This document shows, piece by piece, positions 34,020 through 48,347 of a stretch of 64,000 bases of DNA. The notes below the pieces were generated by a model. That model worked only from the letters and a program-made list of their open reading frames with translations. It did no database searches and was not told the DNA's origin. Every line of letters begins with the position of its first letter. Position 1 is the first letter of the stretch. Made by a program: the position numbers and the translations under genes. This DNA comes from Paragordius varius (lineage: Eukaryota > Nematomorpha): positions 12,338,001 through 12,402,000 of the forward strand of contig OZ176052.1 of NCBI GenBank assembly GCA_964247055.1, in the 5' to 3' direction.

Positions 34020-35570
34020 TTTAAGGACTAGTTTTATGCCATACAACCATTTAAAGATCTTTATCGGTTTCTGTCAGGTGTCATTTCAGGCCATATACGT
34101 TCAATAGGTATTTAAAAATTTTCCTGTAACAAGGCAAAAATTTTGGTCGTGGGGCTTTTTGAAATAAGCCGTTAATTTGGCTTTTTACGCCCTGAAAAAT
34201 GCGCCACCATAGAATGATTATTTAGTTTTGAGGCAATTTTCCCAAAAACTAATGAGAGCATATGGAATCATTCGTGATTCCAGGTATTGTCCGTAAAAAG
34301 GCAAAATTTTAATAAAACGATTTTTTGTATCAGATCTGGGTATGGAGCTACCCGCCTAAAACTGCACCACCATATCAAAATTCCGTTGTTTAGGAGTTAA
34401 TTTTCAAAAAACTTATCAGGCCACATAAGTTTAATAAGGGCCTGAAACATTACACGTAAAAAGGCAAATTTGGTCGTTCGATTTTTAAAATTAGCCGTTA
34501 ATTAGGCCCTTCACGCCCTTAAAAATGCGTCACCATAAAATGATTTTTTAGTTTTGAAGCCATTCTTCCAAAAACTATTAAGAACCTAGGGAATGAATTC
34601 CAGGTATTTCCTTATGAAGGCAAACTTTCTTATCAAACTACATTTTTATATTGGTCTCTGAATAGGGGCCTACCCGCCAACAGCTGCGCCACTATATCAA
34701 TACAACGTGACTTTAGAGGCATATCAAAATTTATCAGGTCATATAAGTTCAATAAGGGGCTTAAAATCTTACCCGTAAAAAGGCAAAATAAGTAGTGCGG
34801 TAGTTATATTAAATTACCCCTTAATTGGTCCCTTGCCCTGAAAAATGCGCCACCATAAAATGAATTTTTGGTTTTGATGCAATTTTTCGAAAATCCCAGG
34901 AGAGTATATGAAATCAGTCTTGATTCCAGGTATTCCCTAATTAAGGCAAAAATTTTAATCGAGCGTTTTTTTGTTTTGCCTCTGGTTAGGGGGCTTCCCG
35001 CGTAAACTGCGTCACCATATCGATACAGCATGCCTTTGGAGCCAAATTTGAAAAAACTTATGTGTCTAATAGAAATATATGGAATATATGATAATTTCAG
35101 ATATTACCCAAATAAATACAAAAAATTTGCCCAACGCTTTTTTACCCCCTGGGTAGGGATGGCAAAAATGCGCCACTGTATAGAAAATGCGTTGTTTTGG
35201 AGCTAATTTACAGAAAATTTATGAAATATGAGTTCATTAAAAACTTGAAATATTACCCGTAAGTAGAAAATTAAGGTCGGCCTTTTTTAATCAGCCGTTA
35301 ATTTGGGGCTTTTATGCCCCTAAAAATACGCCATCACTTAACGATTATTAAGTGTTGAGGTATTTTTTCGAAAACCCCATGAGACTAGGGTATCAAAGAT
35401 GATTCCAAATATTTGCCCTATAAAGGCAAAGAATTTAACACAGCGCTTTTCCATATAGGTCTATGGCTAAGGGTCTACCGGTTTAAAACTGAGACGCCAT
35501 GCAAAAATGGCGTGGTTTTGGACCCGATTAAAAAACTTAAGAAGACATACGAGTTCAGTTAAACACATTT
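34020..35570. repeat. Two-type satellite array, about 162-bp monomers
   Basis: The anchor AAGGCAAA or its decayed form recurs near 34131, 34298, 34461, 34617, 34780, 34943, 35112, 35262 and 35423. Monomers fall into two types. Type A carries GGTCG, then AGCCGTTAATTTGG and TGCGCCACCATAAAATGA. Type B carries GGTAGGG-CTACCCGCC, then CTGCGCCACCATATC and AACTTATCAGG. The order is (B) A B A B A B B A B, a higher-order dimer with one B-B break. Copies are clearly diverged. Confidence 0.85.
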
Positions 35571-36892
35571 TGGTGAATTTGTATATCATTCTTCCTTTAA
35601 AAGGGGACTAAAAATGAGTTACTTTTTATAACTCTTTTGATCCCAGCTGTGTGAACACAATTTCAAAATAAAACTTTTAACCATAATTTCGTAAAACGAA
35701 AACCTTAAATTAAATCCAATGATAGTTGAATATTAACTTTCATAAGGGACAGTTAAAATATGGTTAATTTGGAGAAAACAACAATTATAATAACTTTTTT
35801 ATTTATAACTTTCACCTTAACCCTATTTTTAAATTGTTTTATTTATTTAAACCATAGTAAATTTTATATTCAATTTAAACGCAAATAGATTGCAGTTATT
35901 ATTGTGATGTTAAGAAACTTTATATGAAATTAGAACCTTTTAACGCATAAACAATGGGGAACCGGAAGCAATTTTTCATCAAATTTTTTGAATCAGAGAC
36001 TAATAACTTTAATTACTGCCTTAATGATTACTAAAATTTAAAAGACCTTTTATTAAAATAATTATAAATTATACGTATCTAAAATTATTTAAATTACATT
36101 TTAGAGAAAAGGAAAGGTTTCCAATGCTTGTGGACAATGTTATAAACCAAAAAAAATTCACAGATTATGAAATATTTTAATAAAAATAATTTTCTGATCG
36201 TGATATACAAAATTAATCAAATTTTCCCATATCTTTTAATTTTTAAATACAATATATTCAATCTGGGCATACAGCAATTGATGAGTATATATTATGCATT
36301 GCCTTTATAAAACAGATAAAAAAATAAATATTTTTTAATCAAGCACACATGGTTAAAAATTAATAAAAAAAATATTTTTTCCATTTTTTTCTCCCATATA
36401 TAAAAAAACGTTACATTTTATGTATATATTTAAAAATGCATAAAATGCATAAAATATAAAGTAAGGCTTTAACATCTTGTAATACATACACTATTTTTTA
36501 TTATCATTTTTTTGCGATGAAATAAACAATTTTTTTATCATCATTATAGTTTTATCCCATATTTTTTATAAAAATTTAGACAAATACTAATTGTTCTGGA
36601 TCCAAAAAAAAATGAAAATTAAATTACCTGTGTCTCCTTTTTTGTACGAAATATGTCCGATATATTTGTTACAAATTTAAAAATGCATTTTTTTCGCACC
36701 AAAATTAATTTCAAATCTTTGTGTGTATACGTTGATAAACAAAATCAGAAAATTCCCTGGCTTTGAATTGTTTTTCATTGCTTCGCTGAAAATTTAATAA
36801 AACGAACGTCACAGTATAATCAAAAAATCCAACTCAATAATATCATGTAATTCAATATTGTAATTTTATTCAAAATATAATAAATTGCTAAG
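35571..36892. other. AT-rich DNA upstream of the integrin gene
   Basis: No gene seen. The integrin promoter and 5' UTR should lie in the last few hundred bases, but no convincing promoter motif stands out. Confidence 0.45.
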
Positions 36893-38480
36893 ATGAAGTC
36901 AAAAATTAAAATTGTGCGCAGTCTTTTCAAAGCGCTAATATTTCTTTTTCATACCATATTACCCATCAAAAGTTTCAATATTGAAACCAATATAACCACA
37001 ATATATTCCGGAGATCCAAATTCCTATTTTGGCTGGACTTTAGCATCGTATATTTATGAAGGCACACCCTGGTTAAATTTTATTTATTTAATTAAAAAAT
37101 ATATTTTTGCTAATATTTCCCTATAGATATTGGTTTCATTCCATTTTTCTAATTAAAAAATTTGAACTCCGATGATTCATAATTAAGATAATTGAACTCT
37201 GTTTTTCAAAAATATTATGAATGTTTATGTATATATATCGAAATATAGGTGTGGTAATATTATCATAATAAATTTTTTTTATAATATTTTTAAAATCATA
37301 AATATTTTAGGATAGAAAGCGCAATATCGAAAGAATGTAGATTTTTAAGCATATGTGCGCAAATTTTTCTCTGCGCTCATAATTTTTACGATGCGGTTAT
37401 TTATACGCAGTTTATTTCAGTTCGGTTCAGTTATACTTTATGAGAATGACCTGATAACATAGTTAAAAACTATTAAACCATATTTATTCATTTTGGTATT
37501 TTAAGGTTTACTTATTTATTTATTTGAAGTTTCTAATTAACCTTTGAAGTTTACGGATAAAAATTCTATTTTTCACATATTTGTATGATCTTTATCAGAT
37601 TTTAACATGGAAAGATTGTAATCTCTTAAATCGCTAAATTTTACAATTAAAACTAAATTTTCAGCGTTAAAATCTAAATTTTAATATTATAATTTATATG
37701 TATAAAGTAGACAATATTGTTTCAAATTACAATGAATATTGTTTTCACTCAAACACGACACATTTTTAACTTATATTACAGATATATATTTTATTTTTAA
37801 TTAATTCATGAATATATACTTTTTAACCAAGAAACTTGGCATTAATATGCCTTGAATACTAAATATTTTTATGTGTTCCTAAAATATAACAATTTCTCTA
37901 TAAAATTGTATATATATTTAATAGGCGGTGTTAATTTATGGAAATATAAAATCAGCTAATATATATATAACGGTATATTAATCTTTTTTTTTCATGACAA
38001 ACAAAAGCACATTTCGCAATTATTTAAGTAAACTTGTAACAAAGATCTCAGAAAATATAATAAGAATATAAGACAAACTAAATAGAGTTAAAAGTTTGTT
38101 CCGCTTTATCGAATAGAGAGAATAGATCATTCGGTTACCTCACATATAATATAATTTATTCCATGAAACCAATTAATTATATCGTACAAAAATACATTTT
38201 TACCCTAGAATTACAGTTATTTCTTTAGACCTCAAATTGAATATTTTGGGATGATTTTGTAAAAACCATATTATAAATATAATTTTTGACTTTGAAAAGT
38301 GACAAAATTTATAATATATATAAATTTTTTATAATTATAGGATATTGATAGGCGCTCCTAGATCAGAAACCAGACAGCCCGGAGTTGTCAGAGGTGGAAC
38401 CGTTTTCCGATGCGTAGCTGGCGTGCCTGAGTCTTGTCAAGAAATTATTTTTGATACAACTGGTATGTATGTTTTTCACA

Positions 38481-38541
<61 letters not shown>

Positions 38542-41500
38542 TTTTGTCTTATTTTGCGCAAAATAAACACCATTTATGTAACATGCAAATGCGGAAGCTT
38601 GTATTAAGGAATCTTGAAAGCTCATGTTACATTAAAATTTTATGTTTTCACGTATACTATTGTGAAATATACATCATCTATTACCTATTTCCCCACCATA
38701 AAAGTTGATTTATAAACTCAATTAGTTTTCTTACGTTTAATCCAATCAACACCCAATATCTCCGTAGTAATGAAATATAAAGTTTGATAATAATTAATCT
38801 TAAAAATGATTATATATGTATATATAATTTATTTTGAAAACAAAACAAAATTGATTTTATATTCCATATTGTTTCCGCCCATCTGCTTGTGTGTAACCTG
38901 TATTGTTGTTTCTTTCAAGCGCATCGCTAATTTTTACGAATATAAATTACATATATAAAGGATTTATTTTATAATTAAATACTTTTTTACTTGAGTAGAG
39001 TATATGATTAATGATCCCTTTTAAGGGTAAATATCCGCAAATTAACATATACTTGTTAAAACTAACAGCATTGAACAAATAAACTTTTGCATTTCAGTTG
39101 TCAATATATTTTGGGACTTTTTTAATTAAAATTTGGCCAATATTAACTGGGCTAAATTATTATTTGTATAGGTTCACGAATGGCGTATAGGGGAGCTTTC
39201 CTTCATCAAACGGAAGAAAAATCAAATCAATGGTTTGGACACACACTTTCAGTTTCGGGTCAAAGTGGAGATTTTATTATGGTATTAATGCGTTTAATAT
39301 TTTAAGTGAAAAAACCAAAAATTTATAAAACAATACATAATTTCACAAAATATTATGGTAGGCGTGTGCCCCTAGATACGTGCATTTTTCACCCAATTTT
39401 CAAAAAAGAGAGCCTGTCGGAATGTGTTACATATCGAAAGATCATTTGAGATCTTTTCAAGAGCATTCGCCTTGTAGGACAGGTAAATTAAAAATTATAT
39501 GTAAGTAAATTAGAAAATTTATAGAAACACTAACTATTTTTATATCTGATATTTTTAGGAAAGTGGGGATATCATAGACAAGGACATTGCCAAGCTGGTT
39601 TCAGTGGGGCCTTGTTTAAGGTTATATTATATTCATTGAACCATACCATCATGGGATATTTTGAGTTTTGGGTCAATTTATAATATTATTCTATTGAAGG
39701 CGGTGTCTATCTCGTTTAATTTTTTGATTGCAACAATTTTTGTTTGAATATAAACAAAAAGTATTATTATAGATTTTATCTTTTTGATGTTAAATTTTAT
39801 TTTATTCGCGCATTAATTGCCGCAATGAGTTTTTATGTGTAATATAGTGTAATGCACACAAAATCAAAATTTGAAAATATAAACCCTTTATTAGAACAAC
39901 ATAAAAACTCAGGGTAAACATATATGACTTTTTAAAAAGCGATAAATCTCGTATGTGAAACTATTTTTTTTGAGTAATGAACAGTCAAACAATATCCATA
40001 AGATAAAATCATAAGTGACCGTTATATTTAAATTTTATGAAAGAATTAAATATATATATATATATAATTTAGGATGGTCGTAGAGCTGTAATATCAGGCG
40101 TCGGAAGCTGGTATTGGCAAGGTACCTGATATATATAAGTTTATTAAAATCAATCGAAACCCATTTGACAAACTGAATTATTTTTATTAATTATAAAAAT
40201 ATTTAAAATGATTTTCGATCAATTAGGCCAATTGTTCTTGCAAAATATTCAAAACTCACTCAACATATTAAGCACAAAAGAAGGGCCATCGAGAATGGAC
40301 GACACTTATATGGGTTATTCAATGGCTTTGGGAGAATTCGATGGTTTGGCTGGAGAAGGTGCAAATTATATTTTTAAAATACAGATAACGGCTATTTGAA
40401 TAAAATGCCGAAAATTACTATAACTAAAGAATCCATTTTATAAAATCTATTATATTTTATCGTACAGATATCGCAGTAGGAATCCCAAAAGGGTTAAATA
40501 TGACCGGAAAAGTGGTGCTTATGAATTCCAATTTGCAAACCATTGTCGAATTAAACGCATTTATGGTTAAAGATGAAAAGAGTAATACGCAAGAACAGGT
40601 GATTACTTTTTTACCAAATTTTGACATGTGTTATTTTTGGCAAATTTTTTAGAATTATATTTTTTACATAGCTTGGCTCTTATTTTGGGTACTCAATAAC
40701 CGTTGCTGATTTAGATGGGAACAAGTATTACAAAATGTTTATAATAATTTAGATTGCAAGATGTTATAATTGGCGCACCTTTATACAATGAAATCGAGCA
40801 AAATGCGGAAAGTTTTGAAACGGGTCGCGTTTACATTTTCTTTCAAACAGCCAAGGTTAGTTTTATAATTTATTTATTTTGTTATTATAGAGTCAATTTC
40901 AAAAAAGCATGTATATCGATGGAAATCGGAAATCTCAAAGCAGATTTGGTTTGGCTGTAGCCTCACTCGGTGACATTAATTTGGACGGATTTGAAGGTAA
41001 GTTTATTACAATTGCATAAAATTTAAATCAATTATGACTCAATATATTTTTATACCAAAAGTATCTTAAATAATTATTAAAATAATAAAGTTTTTTTCTT
41101 TTCCACCTAAGGTCAAATGTGAGAACAAAATTGGTATTCGGTATATTTTTATATATGTAATTTGGTCATCAAAAAACCGTTTAGAAGAGGCATTAAATGC
41201 TTAATTAATTTTTCTACTGTAATATTAAATATTATCACTTATGAAATCATATTTTAGGTCTAATATCTTTAGTTTTTCGTTTGTCTAATCTTAACTTTCC
41301 GAAGTACAAATGCTAAATGCGAATTGTTTAACCTTCAAAATAACACCTTACATTAAAATATAATATTTGCAACGTTAAATCAATTGAATGCTTTATCATA
41401 AATAAAAACACAATATCAGTTACGATTTTTTAACCAAAAAATATCTGTGAGTATGCCTTTATGATGCGGGAAATTAATAATTAATATATTAAAATAAAAT

Positions 41501-44500
41501 TTTACCCAATGACTATAAAAGAATCTAATAATAAAATGGCCATTTGGTTCGTTTTTTTGTTCTCATACATGTTTTGAAATGAATTATTTATTCTTACAAA
41601 TATTCTAGGGAAACATGTCTTAAATGGGATTGAAACTTTAAATAGAATAAATATTGAACAATATATGTTTCTGCGCCCTTTTTGCATTTCTATTTTCCCA
41701 TTCAGATATTGTGGTTGGGGCCCCTTACGATGGTCCCAAAGGCAATGGTGCAATATACATTTACAATGGAAAATCAACTGGTCTCTCAAATGAATATTCA
41801 CAGGTACACAAGGATAAACATAATGTTTATTTAACTTTTACTCAATCTTTTTATAATTAGGTGGTATATGCAGAAGACATATCACCCTATCTAAAGCAAT
41901 TTGGTTGGTCTTTTAGCACTGGGAATGATTTAGATCGAAACAAATATCCGGATCTTGTGGTAGGATCTTACACTTCCTCAAAAGCCGTCTATTTGAAGTA
42001 TAATTTTTATAGCTTAGTAGTGCAAAATCTTTGAATGCATTTCACTCATAATCTCAAACCCCGTTTTCTAAAAATATTTTTATGTATGAGACACAAAAGT
42101 TTTTAATGATTTCTATTTTCCATATTTACTTAACCTTTTGAATTCTAATTTTAACTCAAAATACCCCTTATAAATTTAATCATATCTGAATTAAATTATA
42201 TAATGTATAGAGCTCGCCCTGTTATTAAAGCTCATATTGACGTTAAATTGGAACCTGAAATTTTAAGTCTGGATGATAGGAGTTGTACCCTGATTGACCA
42301 AACTACCGTACCTTGGTATCATAAAATATATTATAAACTTGTCCGTTGACATTTTTTCTTTTGAACTTAATATTATATCCATTACTTTTTATTTGATTGT
42401 ATATTTTATCACTGTGTTCCAATATTATTTGCGAAACCCTTAAATCCAGTTTTTTTAGTTATGTAATTTAACATTATATATATATTTGTTTATTTATAAA
42501 TTATAGTGCCGTTCTAACCACTTGTGTTAAGTATGAAGGAATAGGCGCTCCACCTCAATTAGGTATTTAAATTAATTTACTTACTATTTTATAATATTTA
42601 TTCCTCTTTTTATATATTGTTGTATAAATAATATAAAAAATGATTTTTTTTTCATTTAACTTTTTATATAGAATTACGAATCGACACCCGATTAGATGCC
42701 CAAAAGATATTTCGCCCTCGGGCTTTTATGCTGACGGAAGAGGGGAAAGCTGGAAGTTCTGAGGTTGTAAGGCACGTCGCTCAAACTAGCTGGTGTAAAA
42801 GTTCTTACATTTACCTTGAGGTAATTAATTTATTTTTTTTATTTTTTTTAAAATAAAATTTGGAAAATAGGTCTTTTATTAATTTTTATCAATCGGTTCC
42901 AAGCCATTTTTTGTGGCTGGTGGTTTCAGTTTACACAATATTTTTAGAAAAATTAATTATTGGACAAGTGGGTTCGGTTCTAAAGAATTTTTTGCCCAAA
43001 TAAATTTCAGGGTTTTGTGTTTTATATTTGGTCAAATGGTTCAAACTTTGGATTTTCTTAATTTACGGATAATTTTATATTATTATGCATTGCAAAGAAA
43101 ATATCTATAAACATAGGCATGAAATTTATAAATCTGTTAAGTTTTATCTTGAAAACTCTAGTAGTAGTATATCATATGTTTTGAATAAAATTTTAAAAAT
43201 AATAAAAAATGTTTATAAAATTTAAAAATTATTTTTTTTAACCCGCGTCTCCAATTCTAATCGTTCAAGGTTTTTTTGGTTTCAAAATGGTTTCGAAAAA
43301 AGGCTAGGGTTTAGTTTGACAAAAACGGTTTCGCTTCCATTTGGTGTTTATGTGTTGGGGCTAATATGCATTTATATAGACTGAAATACTTTTAAGTGAT
43401 TAAAAGTGCCAATTTAGATTTTATTTTTCCACACATATCATGTAATAATAATAGAATCAATTATTAATAAAATGTATGTTTAATCTGAAAACTCTTATGT
43501 TATGATAAAATGTGTTTTATACAGACAAATCTGCGTGATAAACTATCACCCATCATAGTTCAAGTAAATATTTCCCTAGTTGATCGAATATTTCTGGGAC
43601 AAACTTTGAAGCCAGTCTTAGATAATCTTCTACCATCTTCGATAAAGAAATCAGTTTGTTTATCAATAATTTTTATTTTTCATTATGATTTTAAAGGTAT
43701 TATATAATTTTTATAACATAATTTAGTTACATATTCAAAAGAATTGTGGATCCGACAACATATGTATACCCAATTTATCTCTGATAATGGTGCGACCAAC
43801 ACAACCCGTCTACAAAATCACTGGTATTTTTTCGTTTATTTTCCACAACTTTATAATAATCGATTTTCTAAATATATTTTTACTATTTAGGAAAAAATAC
43901 TTAATACCGTATGATTAGTTGTTTTTTTATTCTTTTTGAATTAAAGATGCTTAATACTCTTAAAAAATAACATTTGTTAATTAATTTCCAAAAATCCATA
44001 AAAAATGATAAACAAACCTATATTATAACAGTTGTTAAAATCCGTAATATAACGATAAAGGATAATTTAATAGAATTAAATGAAAGTATAAATAGAAATA
44101 TAAACGATATGTGAAACCATTCGTCAATAGTAATCGCAGACTGAGAGTGTTATTTAATTTTTCAATCTCTGTCGATATTCACAGGTAGAAAATCCAAATC
44201 ATCATCATCACTAAGAAAAAATATTGCGTCCCGTCAAACTCTCACCTCTGCAAATCAATCTTTTACACAAAGTCAGAAACGTATAAATGATCAAACTTTA
44301 ACGATTCATTCGACACTTTTGAACCAGCTCGAAGATGCCTTTGAGGCTCAACTCTTGATTTTTGCCCCCAAGGGCTTAGATTTCATAAATGTCGATCTCG
44401 AATCCGATCCGGGAAATGTTTTACCCTATGGGGGTCGTATAACTTGCAGTGTGACAGATATCCAAGGTATAATATCGATTCTCAAATTATTTTTTATAAT

Positions 44501-47500
44501 TTTTGCGCTTTGTAAAATGAGTTGATTACAATCGGATTGGAAAAACATAAATTTTAACGAGTTTTTTTTGTAAAATTTTGGCGGTTTTGGTTTAACCTTT
44601 GTACGACTGATTTAGTTCTTGATGATAACAACAAAAATAAACATATCATTTATAATTATTGTGTGCTATTTGTGTCTAAAAATTTTATAAAAATTTAAAT
44701 GAAAGAGAAAGCATAATTTAAAGTTTAAAAACTTCACTATTTTGGAACTATTATTAACGGTTTTACAATATGGTTCCGGTATCATACCTTCTCGTTGTAT
44801 ACTTAAACTTAAACATAATTAAATTTTAATTATATATATAATTACCGTTTAAATTTTTATTATATACATGTTTTTATTTATTTCATCTTCTTTTATAGTC
44901 AGTCTATTATTAAATACCTCAACTCTTTAATAATTAGATTTACTTCACCAAGCAAAAAATGAGTATTATAGCGCTTTGAATACGTCTCCACAAGAAAATA
45001 CGAATCGAACCGAAACCTTAAATAAATCACCATCGCCGCCACCCTTCTCCGATGTTTTGAATTTACTGTTAGCTAAAAAACGCATCTCCTCGACAAATAA
45101 AACTCCAACTCCTCATAATATCAATGTAAGGCACGTCATGTTTTCAAACATTAAATCACTCATAACTTGTGATATTGGTAATCCCCTAACACAAGGCGCT
45201 AAATTAGAACTTGATGTACGATTCGAAGTCAGTTACAATGATATGTCCCAACTTTATGAGAATACAGATGGTGACACTTCGACACATTTAAATTTCATAT
45301 TTTTCCTCAATAGCAGTAATGCTGAAACGGTGGAATCGCGCTCCGATAATGTTAAACTCATATCGGTTCCGTTTGAAACTACCTCGGATTTAGTCATTTA
45401 TGGGTTAATTTTTAAAAACTATATAGATTTTTACCGAAGTTTTTATAAAATATTTTATAATATTATTTTGTATTTGTGTTGATCCGAAGAATTAATTATG
45501 CTGATATTACATCATATTATTCTAAAACTAAGGTTTATTAATATATTAATTTATAGTATTAAATATAAAATTTAATTTTACAACTATTCTCTGATAAATT
45601 TTGAGTCTAAATATCTTTTTGCCTTTATATCTATATAATATAATTCTTTACCTCTATTTAGTTTCAATTTATACTGTAAATTATCATAAATCATATCCTA
45701 TTCTACTATAATATTTTACTTAAAAACTTTTATTGATATACGAAAATGTTTAGTGCTTGTATCCCAGATCAAGTCATATATTCGGTGGACGACAATGATA
45801 TACAACCTGCAAATTATATCAATGAAACTAATATTGGACCACAACTTATTCACGTTTTTGAGGTAAAAATGAATATAAACATGATATAATACTAAAATAA
45901 ATTTATGCAAAGGGCTGATTTTAGTTAATTACAGAAAAAATCCATAAGCTATATTCTATTGAGATGCGTTATTGAAATAAAATATTTGCGCTTTTTTAGA
46001 TCGTTAATAAAGGTTACACAACTATAACGAAAGCTGAATTAAGCATTCTATGGCCAAGTTATTATCGAAGTCCCACACCTCTTGGGGGTAAAAGGAACCC
46101 CAAAGTCCTACCTTTACTGTATTTGATGGAAAGACCAGTCATTGATATTCATGGGACAGATCTAACTGTATCTTGCCAAATGGATGTGGAAGAAATTAAT
46201 TCGCTTGGATTGAAGGTGAACAACGAAATATATTTATTTTTGAAAACAAATGAAAAAATTATGCACAGTAACGTATGGTTATAAAACTAAAATAAAGTTT
46301 AATATTTAACATATTTACATTTTATTTGAACTTGACTAACGTTTATGTCCACCTCTTGGATTGGATTAATAAATTTCATCAAATGCATTTAAAATAATGT
46401 TTCATCAAATGGAAAAGCGCGAATGATGGTCAATTACATTTTTTCATCGGAATACCTTATTTTTTAGTTTAAATTTGATAGAAGGATATTTTTTTATCAA
46501 AGATAATTTCAATCATCATTGGTATGGGTTAAATACAAACGGTTATTTTTAAAAATTTAAAAAATGGCTTAGTTTTAAAAAAGCGTATGCTCGAATAGTA
46601 TTGCTCAAAAAAATGATAAAAAATCATTCATTTCCCACATAAGAAAAATGTGTAAAATCACAAATATTTTTGATTGAATATTGTTTTTTACACCATTTTT
46701 AGATTGATAGGAGCGAACGATGGAAAGCTATTATGAACTCATCCACTGTTCATAATACAAAATTTAGTCCTTTAAATCAAATAAATCAAACTTTACCGCG
46801 ACAATTACTTTTTTCTGACCCTGAACATTCATTGCCTTTTAACATTGAAAATAAACGGGGTGATTACAATCTTAAACACCATTCTGCAGAAAATGAACAT
46901 TTAAACGCTTTTCCGGACCACGATAAGCGCATCAAACGTGAAATTTATAATGGTATAATGATTGTTTATATTTCATGAATGTTTAATAATTTTTTATATA
47001 ACCTATGGTTATACGTGTTTTTAGAATAAGTTGACACGATCATTTATTTTCATATTTCGGTATAATATGAATAAATATTTTGGAAAACAAAAAAATTAAA
47101 AATAGTTTTAAATTCAATCTTTGTAAAATTTCTTTCAATAAATTTGTTGTTAATAGATGAAGCGCGATTTTTGCTCCAACACCCTCCAACAAGTAATTAT
47201 GATTCAATTCAAGTTGCTAAATTGCCCTCTACAAATACCGAATTCAATCAAAAAACTTACGATAATGAAAATTTCATGTCAAATGAAATTGTATATACAT
47301 TTATAAATATATATATATATATATATTTATTTATTTGCTAATATTCAATGCTTTTTATTTAGAAATATCGGTTCTCATTTTTCTTTGAACCAAAGAATAA
47401 GATTTTCCCTAAAGTTAAATATCGACCGCTTCAAGCGTGTAATCAAAATAATTTATTTTAGATTTTATCGATTTCAATTAGGTTACCTGTCTATTTTTTC

Positions 47501-48347
47501 TCATTATTATAGAATTTGCAGAATCACACGGCATAACAATTAAATAAATTTTTGAGATTTTTATCAATTTTATTTATTAGGTTTATTAAAAAAATAATAT
47601 ATTTGCTTTTTTTCATCAGAATTGTAATGAACGGAATTGCACATTGATTAAATGTACGGCCGGTCCATTTTTATCAGGTGAATCTGCAACGCTAAGATTG
47701 AGGTCTCGCGTTTGGGTTAACACTCTCATTCAACAAAAACTGGATTTGGGGGCTGTCGTTTCATCCAAAGCTGTTTTGAGAATTCTACAAATCCCGTATA
47801 TAAAAGATGCTACCAACCTGCCTATAAAACAAATTTCGGTACCTTTTATTTTATTATAGTTTTTTGTTTTGATATAATTATATTTTTTCAGTTACCACTA
47901 ACATTTTAATAACTCAGGAATAATTAATATTTTTTACAAATGTGTTTAGAACGTTTTTGTTTTGTTTGAATGTCCGAATTCAGCTAATACTATAAAATAA
48001 TTATAGCTACAAAGAAATTTAACATACAGATTATAATATAGCTTAAATTTTATTTTTATATTTCGTTTCTATGTAGGTGAATACATATCTTTTACCGGTG
48101 GGTGGTACCTTCCCCGGCAAAATCGAAGCCTGGATAATTATTTTAGCTGTTACTGCGGGAATATTTATATTGGGTCTTATCGGACTCATACTTTGGAAGG
48201 TTTTTTTCCTCTTAATTTTACCTTTTTTGAAATATTTTCAAAGTCAAATTTATGATTTTAAATAAAATCTACCGTATTTATTAATAGCTTGGATTCTTTA
48301 TGCGTAAACGTCCACCACACCTTCAATCAAAACTTGAGAATGATTGA
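36893..48347 (+). CDS. ITGA: Integrin alpha chain, PS2/RGD-receptor type, 27 exons, 1265 aa
   Basis: Pairs with a beta chain to bind extracellular matrix. Signal peptide 1-27. FG-GAP propeller to about 467, with Ca-binding loops DLDGN (315), DINLDGFED (381) and DLDRNKYPD (445). CAPRYVHFSPNF, REPVGMCY and SWYWQGQL favour the PS2/alpha5/alphaV group. Then leg domains, a furin-type KRIKR-E site (about 1080), TM about 1223-1245, and tail LGFFMRKRPPHLQ (GFFKR type). Exons: 36893-37071, 38341-38462, 39172-39281, 39362-39482, 39559-39620, 40073-40121, 40227-40358, 40468-40598, 40672-40724, 40753-40855, 40891-40996, 41706-41803, 41861-41997, 42211-42315, 42507-42562, 42672-42820, 43525-43653, 43727-43823, 44185-44466, 44938-45403, 45754-45862, 46000-46215, 46703-46952, 47157-47290, 47620-47838, 48077-48199, 48288-48347. 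All phases match. Intron 9 is 28 nt and intron 10 is 35 nt. A serine-rich insert lies in exon 19. Confidence 0.94.
38483..38540. repeat. (TA)n microsatellite in integrin intron 2
   Basis: About 28 TA units starting 21 bp inside the intron. Confidence 0.95.

Noticed and set aside
38451-38708. Open frame with repeated Ile-Tyr
   Set aside because: Translation of a (TA)n microsatellite in an integrin intron.
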